A stretch of 64,000 nt of DNA, taken from NCBI RefSeq assembly GCF_933775445.1, contig NC_065874.1, positions 5,041,001 to 5,105,000 on the forward strand, read 5' to 3'. The notes beneath the pieces are model-generated. The model worked only from the letters and a program-made list of their open reading frames with translations. It was not told the DNA's origin and made no database searches. Every line of letters begins with the position of its first letter. Position 1 is the first letter of the stretch. Position numbers and translations under genes: made by a program. This document shows positions 45,201-55,857 of the stretch, one piece after another. The stretch comes from Argentina anserina (Eukaryota; Streptophyta; Magnoliopsida; Rosales; Rosaceae).

Positions 45201-46028
45201 CAGCTCTTTTTAACTGGTTTCCATTAATATCAGGTTTTTTGTCGGCTATGGTCTTGAACTATCTCGAATAGTTCCTCTGATCATTTTTCATCTGAAAAGG
45301 AAGTATCTTTGTAAGACTGAAGGCGAGTTGAAAGCAGCTTGGCAACCTAGTGATCTTGGTTATGGGACTAGAGTTCCTGGTGATATGCTGATCGTAACAA
45401 TTGTTCTCTGCTATTCTGTTATAGCTCCGCTGATCCTTCCATTTGGTGTGCTGTACTTTGGCATTGGATGGCTCATCCTTAGAAACCAGGTAAATCATCC
45501 TCCCCAGTCATTCTTTGAGCATCAACAGTTTTTGGTTGAAAACCCTCCCCTTCATTCGTGCGGCTATCCTACATGTGTCAGCTTATCCTATATGTGCTGC
45601 TATTGAAACTAAAAGCTTGTTTTTTTTTTTTGAGTATTGAACAGGCACTCAAAGTCTATTGTCCCGCATATGAAAGCAACGGAAGGTTCTGGCCACACAT
45701 GCAGCTCCGGATTCTTGCAGCTCTGATACTCTACCAGGTTACCATGGTTGGTTTCTTGGGGGTAAAGAAGTTCTACTATGCTCCCTTCTTGATCCCACTT
45801 CCTATCCTCTCCTTGCTCTTCGGTTACACCTGTAGCAAGAAATTCTACAGGTTCTTTGGAGACGCTGCTCTTGAAGTTGCTTCCCAAGAATTGAAAGACA
45901 TTCCTAACATGGAGCAAATATATAAAGCTTACGTCCCAGAAAGCTTGAACCCTGAGAAGGTACTACTGGATGATGATCAATTCGAAGATGCCAAGTCAAA
46001 TGTGTCGAGAACAGCGTCATTTGCCTGA
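41957..46028 (+). CDS. ERD4: ERD4 (CSC1-like / OSCA3-type membrane channel)
   Basis: ERD4 belongs to the OSCA/TMEM63 family of hyperosmolality- and stretch-gated cation channels; the Arabidopsis gene was found as early-responsive to dehydration. Six exons: 41957-42227, 43248-43396, 43627-43902, 44286-45130, 45234-45489 and 45645-46028; GT-AG throughout, 2,181 nt, 726 residues (Arabidopsis 724). The N-terminal region has membrane segments at about 6-28, 92-111 and 142-162 (LWAFLLGVYLVSFVTYFLLW). A cytosolic loop follows (KPEQFAVVVRDIPAVPEGQN, TNKTGFCGLCGAKVDSIEYY, AAVVFFTNRVTAASAAQTLH, APEPRQVLWPNL). The conserved pore-region helices begin at about residue 366 (RQYVVYFIVALTVVFYMIPI, FIKPVVNQSALKTVLEAYLP, KAEGIPSQSHAIRAAAGKYF, ATSLPGSATYFLTFVALKFF, VPGDMLIVTIVLCYSVIAPL). 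The family block YYPNRILKGMDPWEGG is near the N-terminus. Nothing is broken. Confidence 0.96.
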
Positions 46029-46910
46029 TGTGTATAGTTTGTCAAGTTTAACAGTTCCACAAGATTTGATTCGATTAGTATCGTACGTAGTGAAACTAGT
46101 TTGGCTTTTGTGAGTTGTCAGTTGTTCATTTAACATATGATTTAGGAACCACAACATTGGGTTTGCTTGTAACAACTTGGATGTCATGTGTTAATTGTAT
46201 GTGTGATGGAGTTTCTTTTCTAATCATGTTCAATGTCCATCAGTTCCCTTTTTGCAACAGAAAACATGTTTCCTCAAGTCCAGTTTCCAAATTTCGTATT
46301 CGAAATGGAATATGCTGGTAAACAAGTTACTACCAGATCACAAAACTTTTCTTCTCCTTGGGAAATTGAATACCCTGCTAAAGATGACAACACATTTGGA
46401 ATTTAACTACAGGTTAGAAAGATTAGTATAAAGAAGTAGGATCGTCTCTAATCTATGTATACGGTGAATATGTGTTCTTAATCTTAATCTCTTTTTCACA
46501 TTAAACTAAGCGCTAGAACACATTAAACTAACACTATAAATCACTAAGATTAGAATTATTCTGAACATCAATTACTATATCAACTTCGACGTTGTATGAA
46601 TCTACATGAGATACGATGTAGATGTATAATACCATCAAACCTATGAAACTACAAACTAATACAAAAGCTCAATATAGTTATAATCCACTTGGAGTAAAAA
46701 TCATAAATGGAAGAAAATGAAAAGTTTAAACAAAAATAAAACCCCTCTAAATTCCCAAAACCCTCTTTCATAGTTCATAACTTGGTTGTTGGCGCCTGAA
46801 CAACGCTACCACTAGCTCATCTCTTCCTCTCTAAGATTTCAAACCAAAGAACCAACCTTTCTTCTCAAACTCCAAAAACCCATCAAAACCCACTAATCCC
46901 AAATCCAAAG
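46029..46910. other. intergenic between ERD4 and NDC1
   Basis: The left part is ERD4 3' UTR and the right part is the NDC1 promoter and leader. Both genes are on the same strand. No further feature. Confidence 0.6.
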
Positions 46911-49900
46911 ATGCCTCCTCCTCCGCCGCACGCGGTGGTCCGCAACCGCTTCCTAGGGTTCCTCATCTGGCAATCCATCCCCTCCACCCTCATTTTCCTC
47001 CTCTTCAAAACCCTCTCTCCCTCCTCCTCCTCCGCCTCCTCAAAACCCCTCTTCCCATTCGCCCCATGGTTCTTCGCATTAATTACCTTCTTGTCCTTCC
47101 TCCTCTCCCAGCTCCTCTTCTCCGCCGCCCTCTCCCTCGTCTCCTCCACCCACCCCCACCCTCTCGTCTCGCCTCTCAAGCTCTCCCTCGACCTCCTCCG
47201 CTTCCTCCTCCTCCCCGCCGCTTCTAATTTGTCCGGCTCGGACCCGGGCTCTCGGGTACGGGCCCGGGTCACCGCCCGCTTCGTGGCGTTTGTCGCCGCG
47301 GCGGCGGCGGCGTCCGGGGTTCTTGCGGCGGTCGCGGTTTCCGGGGAGGTTGGCGGTGGGGTTTGGGGGGTTGGGAGAGTAGGGTTTAGGGGTTTTGTGA
47401 TGGGTTTCCTTTATGGTTTGTATTATGTGTATACCCGGAAGTGGGTTTTGGAGTTCCCCATTATTCAGGTGAGCTTTTTTGGCTGACTTGTATCTGTTTC
47501 GATTTCGATTGTGTTAGTTGCTTGTGTGTTTTGGAAGTAGCTAAAGGAATGTGGAGATCATATGAAGTATGTAGGAGCTTATGAATGATGGAGACAACAG
47601 TCACTTGATTGGTTTGGTGATATTGTGATTAGTTATGTTTGTGCTGAAGGTATCTTGATAGACTTGCGTAGTTAGGTGATTAGAAATGTGGAGCTCTAAA
47701 GTGGAGAAATGACAAAGGGACTATGATGAAATCAGATATTGTAGTTTAGTTTGTTAGGATGAACTTAAATCAGCTCTAATGGTTTTCCGGTTGATAGTGT
47801 ATATGCTGCCTGTAGGTGTGTCTGTTTGTTTGTGTGATTCATTTGTTTTAGTACAGGAGGTGTTATTGTTCGTTTTTTTTTTAAGTTTCTTTGTGGAGCT
47901 GGAACTCTGTTTACCTTTCATGTTCCCATATAGTACTTCTTTTTTTTTGAATCAGCTTCCTAACCAATATTCTGACATGTAAAAATGCTGCCTTGTTTCT
48001 TACTATGCATTTTAAGAAATCTTTAAATATATTGTATGAAGCAGCATGTTCAATCTGCTGGTTGCGAGTTGAAAATATCACTGTTATTTTCAAGGTTTTT
48101 GGTCATTATTAGTTTTGACTTGTGATCTTGTTCTGATATTCTCAAGTCTTGCTGTCTAGTCACATGAATCACACTCTTACTGGAACTTTTTATGTCAACA
48201 GCGTCCACCCTTTTTTAGCTTCAAGATGGGGATCCCTGCAGCTGTCACACAATCCTTAAAGCTGTCCATTGTGGCATATCTAGTCTCAGCTGTTCTGGTG
48301 ATGTTCCTTCCCCATGAGTTTCACAACAAAGTTACAGTTCGAAGGAGGATGGCGGAGCAGATTACCTTCTACATCGGGAGTTTCTTGGTGTTTCTATGCT
48401 GGGAACTAAGTCACCATTTACATCAGGTTACTTTCTCAAATCTATCAATGTCGTCATTATTTTTTCCAATATTGCTAATAGTACTGAGGTGGTTGACTGA
48501 AGCATCGCATGATCTTATGATTCTTGCATACATGTGATAGTTCTTGGTTTTGTTACTAGCTATTCTTCTTAGACTCAATATCTGACTACCTTGAACATAT
48601 ATTTGGCATATATGAAATGTTTCTTATTTCAGTTATTTAATAGATTTCTGAATGCTTTCCACACTTTATAATACTTTGTAGCACTCTTAACTCTTCAAAT
48701 GCCGATGCTTACAGCTATGTTACTTCTGTAAGACTTTTGCTACTGTGAATTTAGATTCTTACATGCCTAGCATATATATCATAGATATCTGTGTCTCTTT
48801 AATAGTCAAAACCCATTGGATAAACTTTATTATTTGGTATCAATATAGCTTTAATAAAATGTATTGGCCAGTGGCTTTTGGCGAAATATGTGTCTTCATA
48901 ATGTTAAACGTTTAGAAAACCAGTCATGCATTTTTTCAATTCATAAGTATCCTAAGAACTCTATAAAGTGTTTTGGTCAGCGGCTTTTGGTATACTTTTA
49001 ATGCTATGGTATGACGTTAGCTACTCGATGATACTTGACTTCAACATCCTGATCGTCTACCGTGTTGTATGCATACTCGTCAGAGTATTATTTTTGTCTT
49101 CTCTACTTATGTTTCAGTTATATTTAAAGATCATATATAGATGGTGCTGTCATGATGTGTGCTTCTACAAATGGCTAGGATAGGTAGAAACAACAATTTG
49201 AATATTAAATTTTCATTTTCGTCATCCATTCCATTTAATGACCCCCATTCCTATCTTGAGTATCTGCTGATATCAAATCATTTTTTTTTTTGAAATCCTG
49301 GTATAATATAGGTGCTTAATACCAAGAGATGCATATTTGCACCGCCTAAAGGATCAGCTGCAGCAGAAACAAATCCAACTGAGCATCTCCTTGCAGCTTT
49401 GGAGGAGAGCACTCCTAATTCTCTTCCTCAGTATCTTGCATATCTTGATCTCTGCATGATCTGTGAGAACAATGTTGATACTTGGCGACGAGCTGCCTTT
49501 TACGAAGAAAGTGGTGAAACTTACAAAAGGGTTGTATCTGTTTGCTTGCGACCTCTGGAGCAGCTTGCATCAATACTTGGTGAAGGCTTGGAAAGTAATG
49601 TTAATGGAAAATCCCAAATATCCAATCAGTTACTGTCTCCAACTGACCAGCGTTTAGATTCGAAATATTCTGAACCCTTCAACAGCTTCCAGGTAAAAGA
49701 TATATGTTTTTGTGTTTATCATTATGAATGTGCTTATATCTACATTTAGGCACAAACATTTATCTTTTTCCATGCAGTTCAGTGACTGGAATGTTGAACA
49801 TTTTTCATGTAGCAGTTCACAACATTTTCATCAACTTTGTAAAATGCAATCTATTGCACTAAACTACACATTGAATGAGCACTAACCCATGTTTGAAGCT

Positions 49901-50699
49901 CAATAATTAAAATACCGTAATACTGTGATTTTTTTGCAAAACAAACTTTGTTAGCATGGTCACTTTTAAGATTTATCATGTTTGTTTTCATGCATTCTCC
50001 CCCTCTTATTTCTGTGATAGTATCTCCATCGGTATGTGTAGGTCATGACAGAAGTTGAAGTTGCGTCAGTGCTATATAGCTTCTACATTTGTATAGCTTT
50101 ATATTTCCCTAGGCTTTGTAAGAGAGTAATGCTGTGGTCATTGCCTGGAACATGACTTGATGAAAAGTGGGAGAGCAAGAAATAGTCAATGTCTTTGATT
50201 TTCTGATCTCCTGGAAAGTACACTAATTGTTAATGTTATACAGCTTTATGCATGGTGTGCCTGGTCAGCTGCTTCACTAACTGCACGCTCAAATACAGAC
50301 GACAGATCTGGGGTTGCCCAGAGAACAGGTAGTAATGCTGCTGTGGTCTCAACCCTGATCTCTTGTCTTCTTGCTGTTGAAACATACATGGGAAAGAAGA
50401 CCAGTGTTCCTGCACAGTTTATGGGGCCTGCTAGTATCAAATGGGCAACCTCGAGTGTGGGAAATGTTGGCATGGCTAAGAAGAGAGTTGGCCCTATCCA
50501 TCCCAAAGCATATGCCCTTGCAGATGTTCTCAAGAACTCCATCTATCATATTGTGTCAGCATGCCATGATCAGATGGTGAGCAGCGCCAAAACGGGCGTC
50601 CTTGAAAAATATTGGGTCATCAAAGACAAGCCTCCTTTTGGGTCACCTGAGCTTCTGGTGCAAAAATTGAGTCTTTTCCTAGACTTTCGAGCTAGCTAA
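46911..50699 (+). CDS. NDC1: nucleoporin NDC1
   Basis: NDC1 is a transmembrane nucleoporin that anchors the nuclear pore complex in the nuclear envelope. Four exons: 46911-47468, 48202-48426, 49312-49692 and 50244-50699; GT-AG, 1,620 nt, 539 residues, a normal length for the plant protein. The start gives [20 protein letters not shown]. Hydrophobic segments lie at about residues 14-32, 46-75 ([20 protein letters not shown]), 120-145, 160-180 and, in exon 2, [20 protein letters not shown] and [16 protein letters not shown]. The soluble C-terminal half contains [40 protein letters not shown] and [20 protein letters not shown] and ends in [14 protein letters not shown]. The first exon has a long CTC/TCC-rich stretch encoding Ser/Leu. 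The frame closes at every junction. Identity is by recognised plant NDC1 blocks and topology. Confidence 0.85.
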
Positions 50700-52796
50700 A
50701 TTCTAAATGTTTTTCTGGGGATCCAAATGTCTGCCTGGTTAAGCTAGACGGACATATGAAGAGATGGATTTGCTTCTCAACCTGACCAGTGTTTGGAAGC
50801 TGAAGATATCATCAGGTGTATCAGAAAGAAAATCAAATGAATCCTGTAAGTTTTGTGGTTGATAGAACACATCTTCCTCAAGGCTCTTATACCGAAATCA
50901 AAAGGGTTTTCCTTCTGTTATCTCTTTTTTACTGCCTATGCCACTGTTTTCTAGTTAAGGTTGGTCCCTGCATCATTTCTAGTTTATACATTGAAAGGAA
51001 TCATGTACTGAAATTGGCAATTCGGCATTCTATAGTGCATTCAATATTTATTAGGCTCTTTCCTTCCTAGTTGCAATTAGATTAGGGAAATACACTGATA
51101 AACTCTGTAGAGAAAACCCAGAATAGCTCTTGCTGTGCTTTTGATTTTAATTTACTTGATTTTGGTGTTAAAACATCCCTGTGGGTCAACTTTAGTTTAT
51201 AAGAATGTATTATATACTTTTGTCAGTATAAGTATGACCTTACAATCTAGTCTCTTCGGTTGAAGACTTTGTGTTAGTACATGGAAAAACGCGATTTGAC
51301 TAAATATGTGATATGAAGACTGACTAGAGCATGAAGCAAGTGTGAAAATAGGTATCTAATTCCAGGATTACGTTGAGGTTAAGAACTTGCGATATACACT
51401 TTTCCTCGTGCTTCTTTATCCTCTGTTCTTATTCTACTGTACTCTTTGTCTTTGATAGCTGATACTGCCTCTAATGCCCTTATTCTTCAAAGACTTGTGG
51501 TTGGCCTGGAAATTTTGATTAATGAAGAGAGCAATAATTCAAGAACTTGGATTGGATAAGTTCTATTTGTCGGTAGAGTGAGAATTTTCTACAGGTTACA
51601 AAAATTTAGCATAAAGAAGTTGGAGTTATAGAATTAGCATAAAAATGGGTGGTTCGAAGCTGAAGATATGGCATCAAGTGTATAGGAAAGAAAATCGAAT
51701 GAATCCTGTAAGTTTTTTGGTTGATTGAACACTTTCTCCTCGATTGTTATACCGTAATCAAAAGGGTTTTCTGTGTATCCATTTTGTCATTGCCTATGCC
51801 ACTGGTAGATGCATTAAGGTACCACCTGCCTCGCTTCTAGTTTACATTTGAAAGGAATCATGTACTGAAAATGGCAATTTGACATGTCTTCCATAGTTCA
51901 GTCTATATCTATTAGTTCAATGATAACTCTTCCCCTACTATTTGCAATAAGAAAAATTAAACTTGATTGACTCTAGGAAAAATCCAGAATAGCTCTTGCT
52001 GTGTTTATGAATTAAGTTCACTTAATGCTAGTTAGGATCAAATTACTTAATTAGGGTGTTAGTGGATTGAGACGTTTTGTAGGTCAACTTTGGTTTACAA
52101 AAATGTATTATTAGCAGTTCAGTACGCTTCGTACTTTTATATAATGACTGACCTTACAATCTAATCGCCTCTGTTGAAGACTTTGTATTAGTACATGCAC
52201 AAGAGGAATTCTGATACAAACGTGATAGATTTAATATAAGATGAGTGTGAAAATTGGGATCTAAATCCAGGATTACGTGTTGAAAGTCAAAACAGGTTAA
52301 GATATACTCTTCCTCATGCTTCTTTTCTCCTCTATTCTTTTGTTCTCTTTGAAAGCTGAAAATGCCTGCGATGCCCTCTTTCTTTCCAAGGCTACTACGG
52401 CATTCTCATAGTGGTTGTCTCGAAATTTTGCTTAATGAAGGGGCAACAGTTCAAGAACTTGGATTTGATTGGTTTGGATTAGTTTCATTTGGTTGGTAGA
52501 GTAAGACTTTTCTATATACTTCACACATGGTCCTGCTCTCGGTATAAGGAACAAGTCTAAATTATATATGGAACAATCGCTCGTTCAAATATAGTCTATG
52601 CTTAGTTCCTGAACAACACGCGTGACAGTCCATTTTTTAAATGTTAGTCTTCTTCCCCACCCTTGTATATATTTGATTCATGTTCTTCCCATTTCTCTCA
52701 TATCCCAACTCTTCACATCAATTTCATCTTCCAAATCCTAGTTTTTTGGTTTCTATATTCACGATAAGAGTTCGACTCTTGTTGTGTTAAACTATC
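50700..52796. other. intergenic, mostly a diverged tandem duplication
   Basis: See the repeat entry for 50793-52518. The last 280 bp form the phospholipase promoter; TTGTATATATTTG near 52664 is a possible TATA box about 130 bp before the start codon. Confidence 0.6.
50793..52518. repeat. diverged tandem duplication of about 0.8 kb
   Basis: Block A (about 50793-51597) and block B (about 51653-52518) share order and wording throughout, e.g. GAAGCTGAAGATAT, AATCCTGTAAGTTTT, AATCAAAAGGGTTTTC, GGAATCATGTACTGAAA, CAGAATAGCTCTTGCTGTG, TCCAGGATTACG and AATTCAAGAACTTGGATT. Many small indels separate them, so the duplication is old. No coding frame is conserved. Confidence 0.85.
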
Positions 52797-54314
52797 ATGG
52801 CAATGTTTACAATGATGTATGCTCATATTCCGGCCACTCAGGCTGCCTCCGCAGCAACCCGGTTTCCCATGATCCGATCTCAACACCAGCAAGAAGCTGT
52901 TCTTGATCATCGCCCACAAACAAAGACATCAAACACGGCCAATCGTCTAGCTGAATCACTCTCCCACCTCCTTCATCTTCACATAGACACCCCTCCTAAA
53001 ACAAACAGTCCTCACTTGTCCAATTGGAGTACGTTTACTGAAGAGAAATGTTCAACTCCCACAACTTCTCCCAGGGAAATCATATCTGAAAAGTGGCGTG
53101 AAATCCATGGTTCAAACGATTGGGAGGGTCTTATGGATCCCCTCCACCCTTGGCTAAGAAGAGAGATAGTCAAGTATGGTGAATTTGCACAGGCGACTTA
53201 TGATGCCTTCGACTTTGACTCATTCTCTGAGTTCTGTGGGAGCTGCAGGTACAACAAGAATAAGCTCTTTGATGTGTTGGGACTCGGTCAAAATGGATAT
53301 GCAGTTAGCAAATACATTTATGCTATGTCCCATATAGATATGCCTAACTGGCTGGAGAGGACACATTTGGTTGAGACATGGAGCAAAGATTCAAACTGGA
53401 TGGGATTTGTTGCAGTGAGTGATGACCAGGAGACGAGCAGAATCGGAAGAAGAGACATTGTGGTGGCTTGGCGTGGGACGGTGTCGCCATCCGAGTGGTA
53501 TGAGGATATGCAGAGGAAGTTGGAGCCTATTGGGGATTCGGATGCCAAAGTTGAACATGGGTTTCTTGGAATCTACATGTCCAAGAGTGATGAAACAAGG
53601 TACAACAAATCCAGTGCCTCAGAGCAAGTCATGAAGGAAGTGACTAGGCTTGTGCAGTTTTATAAATCCAAGGGTGAAGAAGTGAGTCTTACAATTACAG
53701 GGCATAGCTTGGGTGGTGCTTTGGCTTTGCTCAATGCTTATGAAGCTGCAAAAACAATTCCTGGACTTCCCATTAGTGTCATTTCATTTGGGGCACCTAG
53801 AGTGGGAAACAATGCTTTCAGAGATGAGCTAAATCAACTTGGCGTCAAGACACTAAGGGTTGTGGTGAAGCAAGACGTGGTACCGAAAATGCCAGGACTC
53901 GTTTTGAATGAAGGTTTGCAGAAGTTTGAAGAAATTACAGGCACATTGGAATGGGTTTATACACATGTTGGAGCTGAACTCAAAGTCGATGTCGGCTCGT
54001 CTCCTTATCTCAAAAAACATGGCTTCAATTTTCTAGGGTTTCATAGCCTTGAGACTTATCTTCACCTTGTGGATGGATACTTGAATAAAGAAACTACCTT
54101 TAGGTCGAATGCCAGGAGGGATTTTGCCTTGGTGAACAAGGCATGTAATATGTTGGTGGAGGATCTTAGAATTCCACACTGTTGGTACCAATTGGAGCAC
54201 AAGGGGCTTGTTTGTAATCATCATGGGAGATGGGTTAAACCCAGAAGAGAGCCCGAAGATATTCCTTCACCAACTAGAGAAGCCGAAGCACAAGCTCATG
54301 CTCTTCAAGTATGA
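52797..54314 (+). CDS. class-I (chloroplast-type) phospholipase A1, DAD1-like lipase
   Basis: Plant DAD1-like lipases hydrolyse the sn-1 acyl chain of galactolipids and phospholipids, some feeding jasmonate synthesis. The single exon codes for 505 residues. The Ala/Thr-rich N-terminus (about 1-90) fits a plastid transit region. The conserved family head is EKWREIHGSNDWEGLMDPLH (from about 98), followed by EFAQATYDAFDFDSFSEFCG, NWMGFVAVSDD and RRDIVVAWRGTVSPSEW. The lipase motif TGHSLGG places the nucleophile at Ser304; SFGAPRVGN follows; the acid is probably Asp360 (KQDVVPKMPG), and the His is His416 or His423 (FHSLETYLHLVDGY). The C-terminus RRDFALVNKACNMLVEDLRI, then HGRWVKPRREPEDIPSP, is typical of the class. 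All key residues are present. Subclass (alpha, beta or gamma) is not decided. A chromovirus begins 106 bp after the stop, so its 3' UTR is probably altered. Confidence 0.9.
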   Translation: MAMFTMMYAHIPATQAASAATRFPMIRSQHQQEAVLDHRPQTKTSNTANRLAESLSHLLHLHIDTPPKTNSPHLSNWSTFTEEKCSTPTTSPREIISEKWREIHGSNDWEGLMDPLHPWLRREIVKYGEFAQATYDAFDFDSFSEFCGSCRYNKNKLFDVLGLGQNGYAVSKYIYAMSHIDMPNWLERTHLVETWSKDSNWMGFVAVSDDQETSRIGRRDIVVAWRGTVSPSEWYEDMQRKLEPIGDSDAKVEHGFLGIYMSKSDETRYNKSSASEQVMKEVTRLVQFYKSKGEEVSLTITGHSLGGALALLNAYEAAKTIPGLPISVISFGAPRVGNNAFRDELNQLGVKTLRVVVKQDVVPKMPGLVLNEGLQKFEEITGTLEWVYTHVGAELKVDVGSSPYLKKHGFNFLGFHSLETYLHLVDGYLNKETTFRSNARRDFALVNKACNMLVEDLRIPHCWYQLEHKGLVCNHHGRWVKPRREPEDIPSPTREAEAQAHALQV

Positions 54315-54415
54315 ATGCAATCAGATTATGTACTTCAATCTTTATCAGCAGTGATATGATAAAACAGTATTCAATTCCAATCCAAGTCTAACATATACAA
54401 AGTTATACTATATTC

Positions 54416-54420
54416 TTCCT
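54416..54420. repeat. putative left target-site duplication of the chromovirus
   Basis: TTCCT immediately precedes the TG of the 5' LTR; the matching right copy lies beyond the window and cannot be checked. Confidence 0.5.
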
Positions 54421-54497
54421 TGTAATAACCCTCCTTTTTAAACGATATTTGATTGAATTAAATTCTATTAAGTTGAGAAGTTTGTTTTAAACCGAAT

Positions 54498-54590
54498 ATG
54501 ATTACTTGCAAACGTTATGAAACGGGAACGGAAACGTTCCGAGAACGTTTAGTAAGAAAACGTTACGTTTCCGAACGAATTTATCGACTT
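54498..54590 (+). promoter_or_regulatory. ACGTT-rich upstream block in the LTR (U3)
   Basis: Five ACGTT cores, several as AACGTT palindromes, are packed into about 70 bp (around GGAAACGTTCCGAGAACGTT). The same block is at 62337-62425 and, diverged, at about 31945-32020. An enhancer-like role is inferred, because it sits 150-240 bp upstream of the TATA box and is kept in all three LTRs. Confidence 0.4.
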
Positions 54591-54736
54591 TTATTTCGTC
54601 GCTCGGTTGTGAAAACTTTCTTCACGGAAGTTGTAGAGCTCGTCGATACGAGTTCGTGGATATGTGACGCGTTCAAATCGGACGTCGGAGGTAAAAGTTA
54701 TTAACGTCGGAAGTTAGTTTCCGATTTGGAAACTAG

Positions 54737-54745
54737 TATAAATAG
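54737..54745 (+). promoter_or_regulatory. TATA box of the 5' LTR
   Basis: TATAAATAG lies about 15 bp before a small hairpin (GGGTTTC...GAAACCC, 54761-54782). Equivalent boxes are at 62576 in the 3' LTR and 32179 (TATAAAAG) in the solo LTR. Confidence 0.65.
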
Positions 54746-54821
54746 ATAATTATGGAATTAGGGTTTCCATAATCAGAAACCCTTTCTCTCTCTTCTCTCT
54801 CATTCCGCCGCTCTCCCCTTT

Positions 54822-54875
<54 letters not shown>

Positions 54876-55573
54876 CCCGACCTTCACTCTCTCTCCCCGA
54901 TCTCCGGCCTCCAGCTCTCCGTGGCCTGCACCGCCGACTCCATCAACCTTGCAAGCTCGACGCGGCCCCCCTCCAAGCAAGCCACAGCCTCCAGCGCCGA
55001 CGTGAAGCTCCGATCGTCCCTCAAGAAATCGAAACAGTCGGTCCAAACTCTCCGACGAGTTTCGGCACTCCCAAGGCCGAAATAGGTGAGGTTTCCATCA
55101 AATAGGATGTAGTGATGCTTGTTGTGTGATTTTTGTGTTGTTTTTGGTTGGATTGATGGAGATTTGGAGGAGATCGGAGGGGGAGGAAAGGGGGGGAGAC
55201 ACCGTCGCGATGAGTGGCGCGTGTGAGGGCGTGGGTAGGCTAGGGGCAGCGTGAGCCCGTGAGAAGGGCGGAGGTAGAAGGAGGGTGATTTTGGGCCGGC
55301 GGTGGCGTCACACGCGCCGTGGGTGGCTTCGGCGAGTGAGCCCCACGCGCCGCCACGTGCGGTGGTGTGACATTTTTATCCGATAGGGGTATTTTGGTAA
55401 TTTACTGTGTATGGTAAATGTAAATGTAAATTTTATTTACGTATGGTAAATGTAATTAAGTTTTACCTACGGTAAATGTAATTATAAATTACTTTCAGTA
55501 AATGTAAAAAGTAATTTGTAAAAGGGTAAATTAGTAAATTTTATTTACTGAATTTGTATTTACATTTAAATAG

Positions 55574-55857
55574 TACGTATACGTACAGAAATACGTATTA
55601 ATATTTATACGTACAGAAATACGTATTAATATTTATACGTACAGAAATACGTATTAATATTTATACGTACAGAAATACGTATTAATATTTATACATACAG
55701 AAATACGTATATAATATTTATACGTACAGAAATACGTATTAATATTTATACGTACAGAAATACGTATATAGTATTTATACGTACAGAAATACGTATTAAT
55801 ATTTATACGTACAGAAATATGTATATAATATTTATACGTACAGAAATACGTATTAAT
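55574..55857 (+). repeat. TACGTA minisatellite in the 5' LTR (10 copies)
   Basis: A 28-31-bp unit around TTATACGTACAGAAATACGT is repeated ten times, with ATTAAT and ATATAATA/ATATAGTA spacer variants. The 3' LTR has six copies (about 63434-63605) and the solo LTR four. Confidence 0.92.

Noticed and set aside
54498..54704. 68-residue frame present identically in both chromovirus LTRs (also 62337-62543)
   Set aside because: Identity follows from LTR duplication; it lies upstream of the LTR TATA box and is not kept open in the solo LTR.
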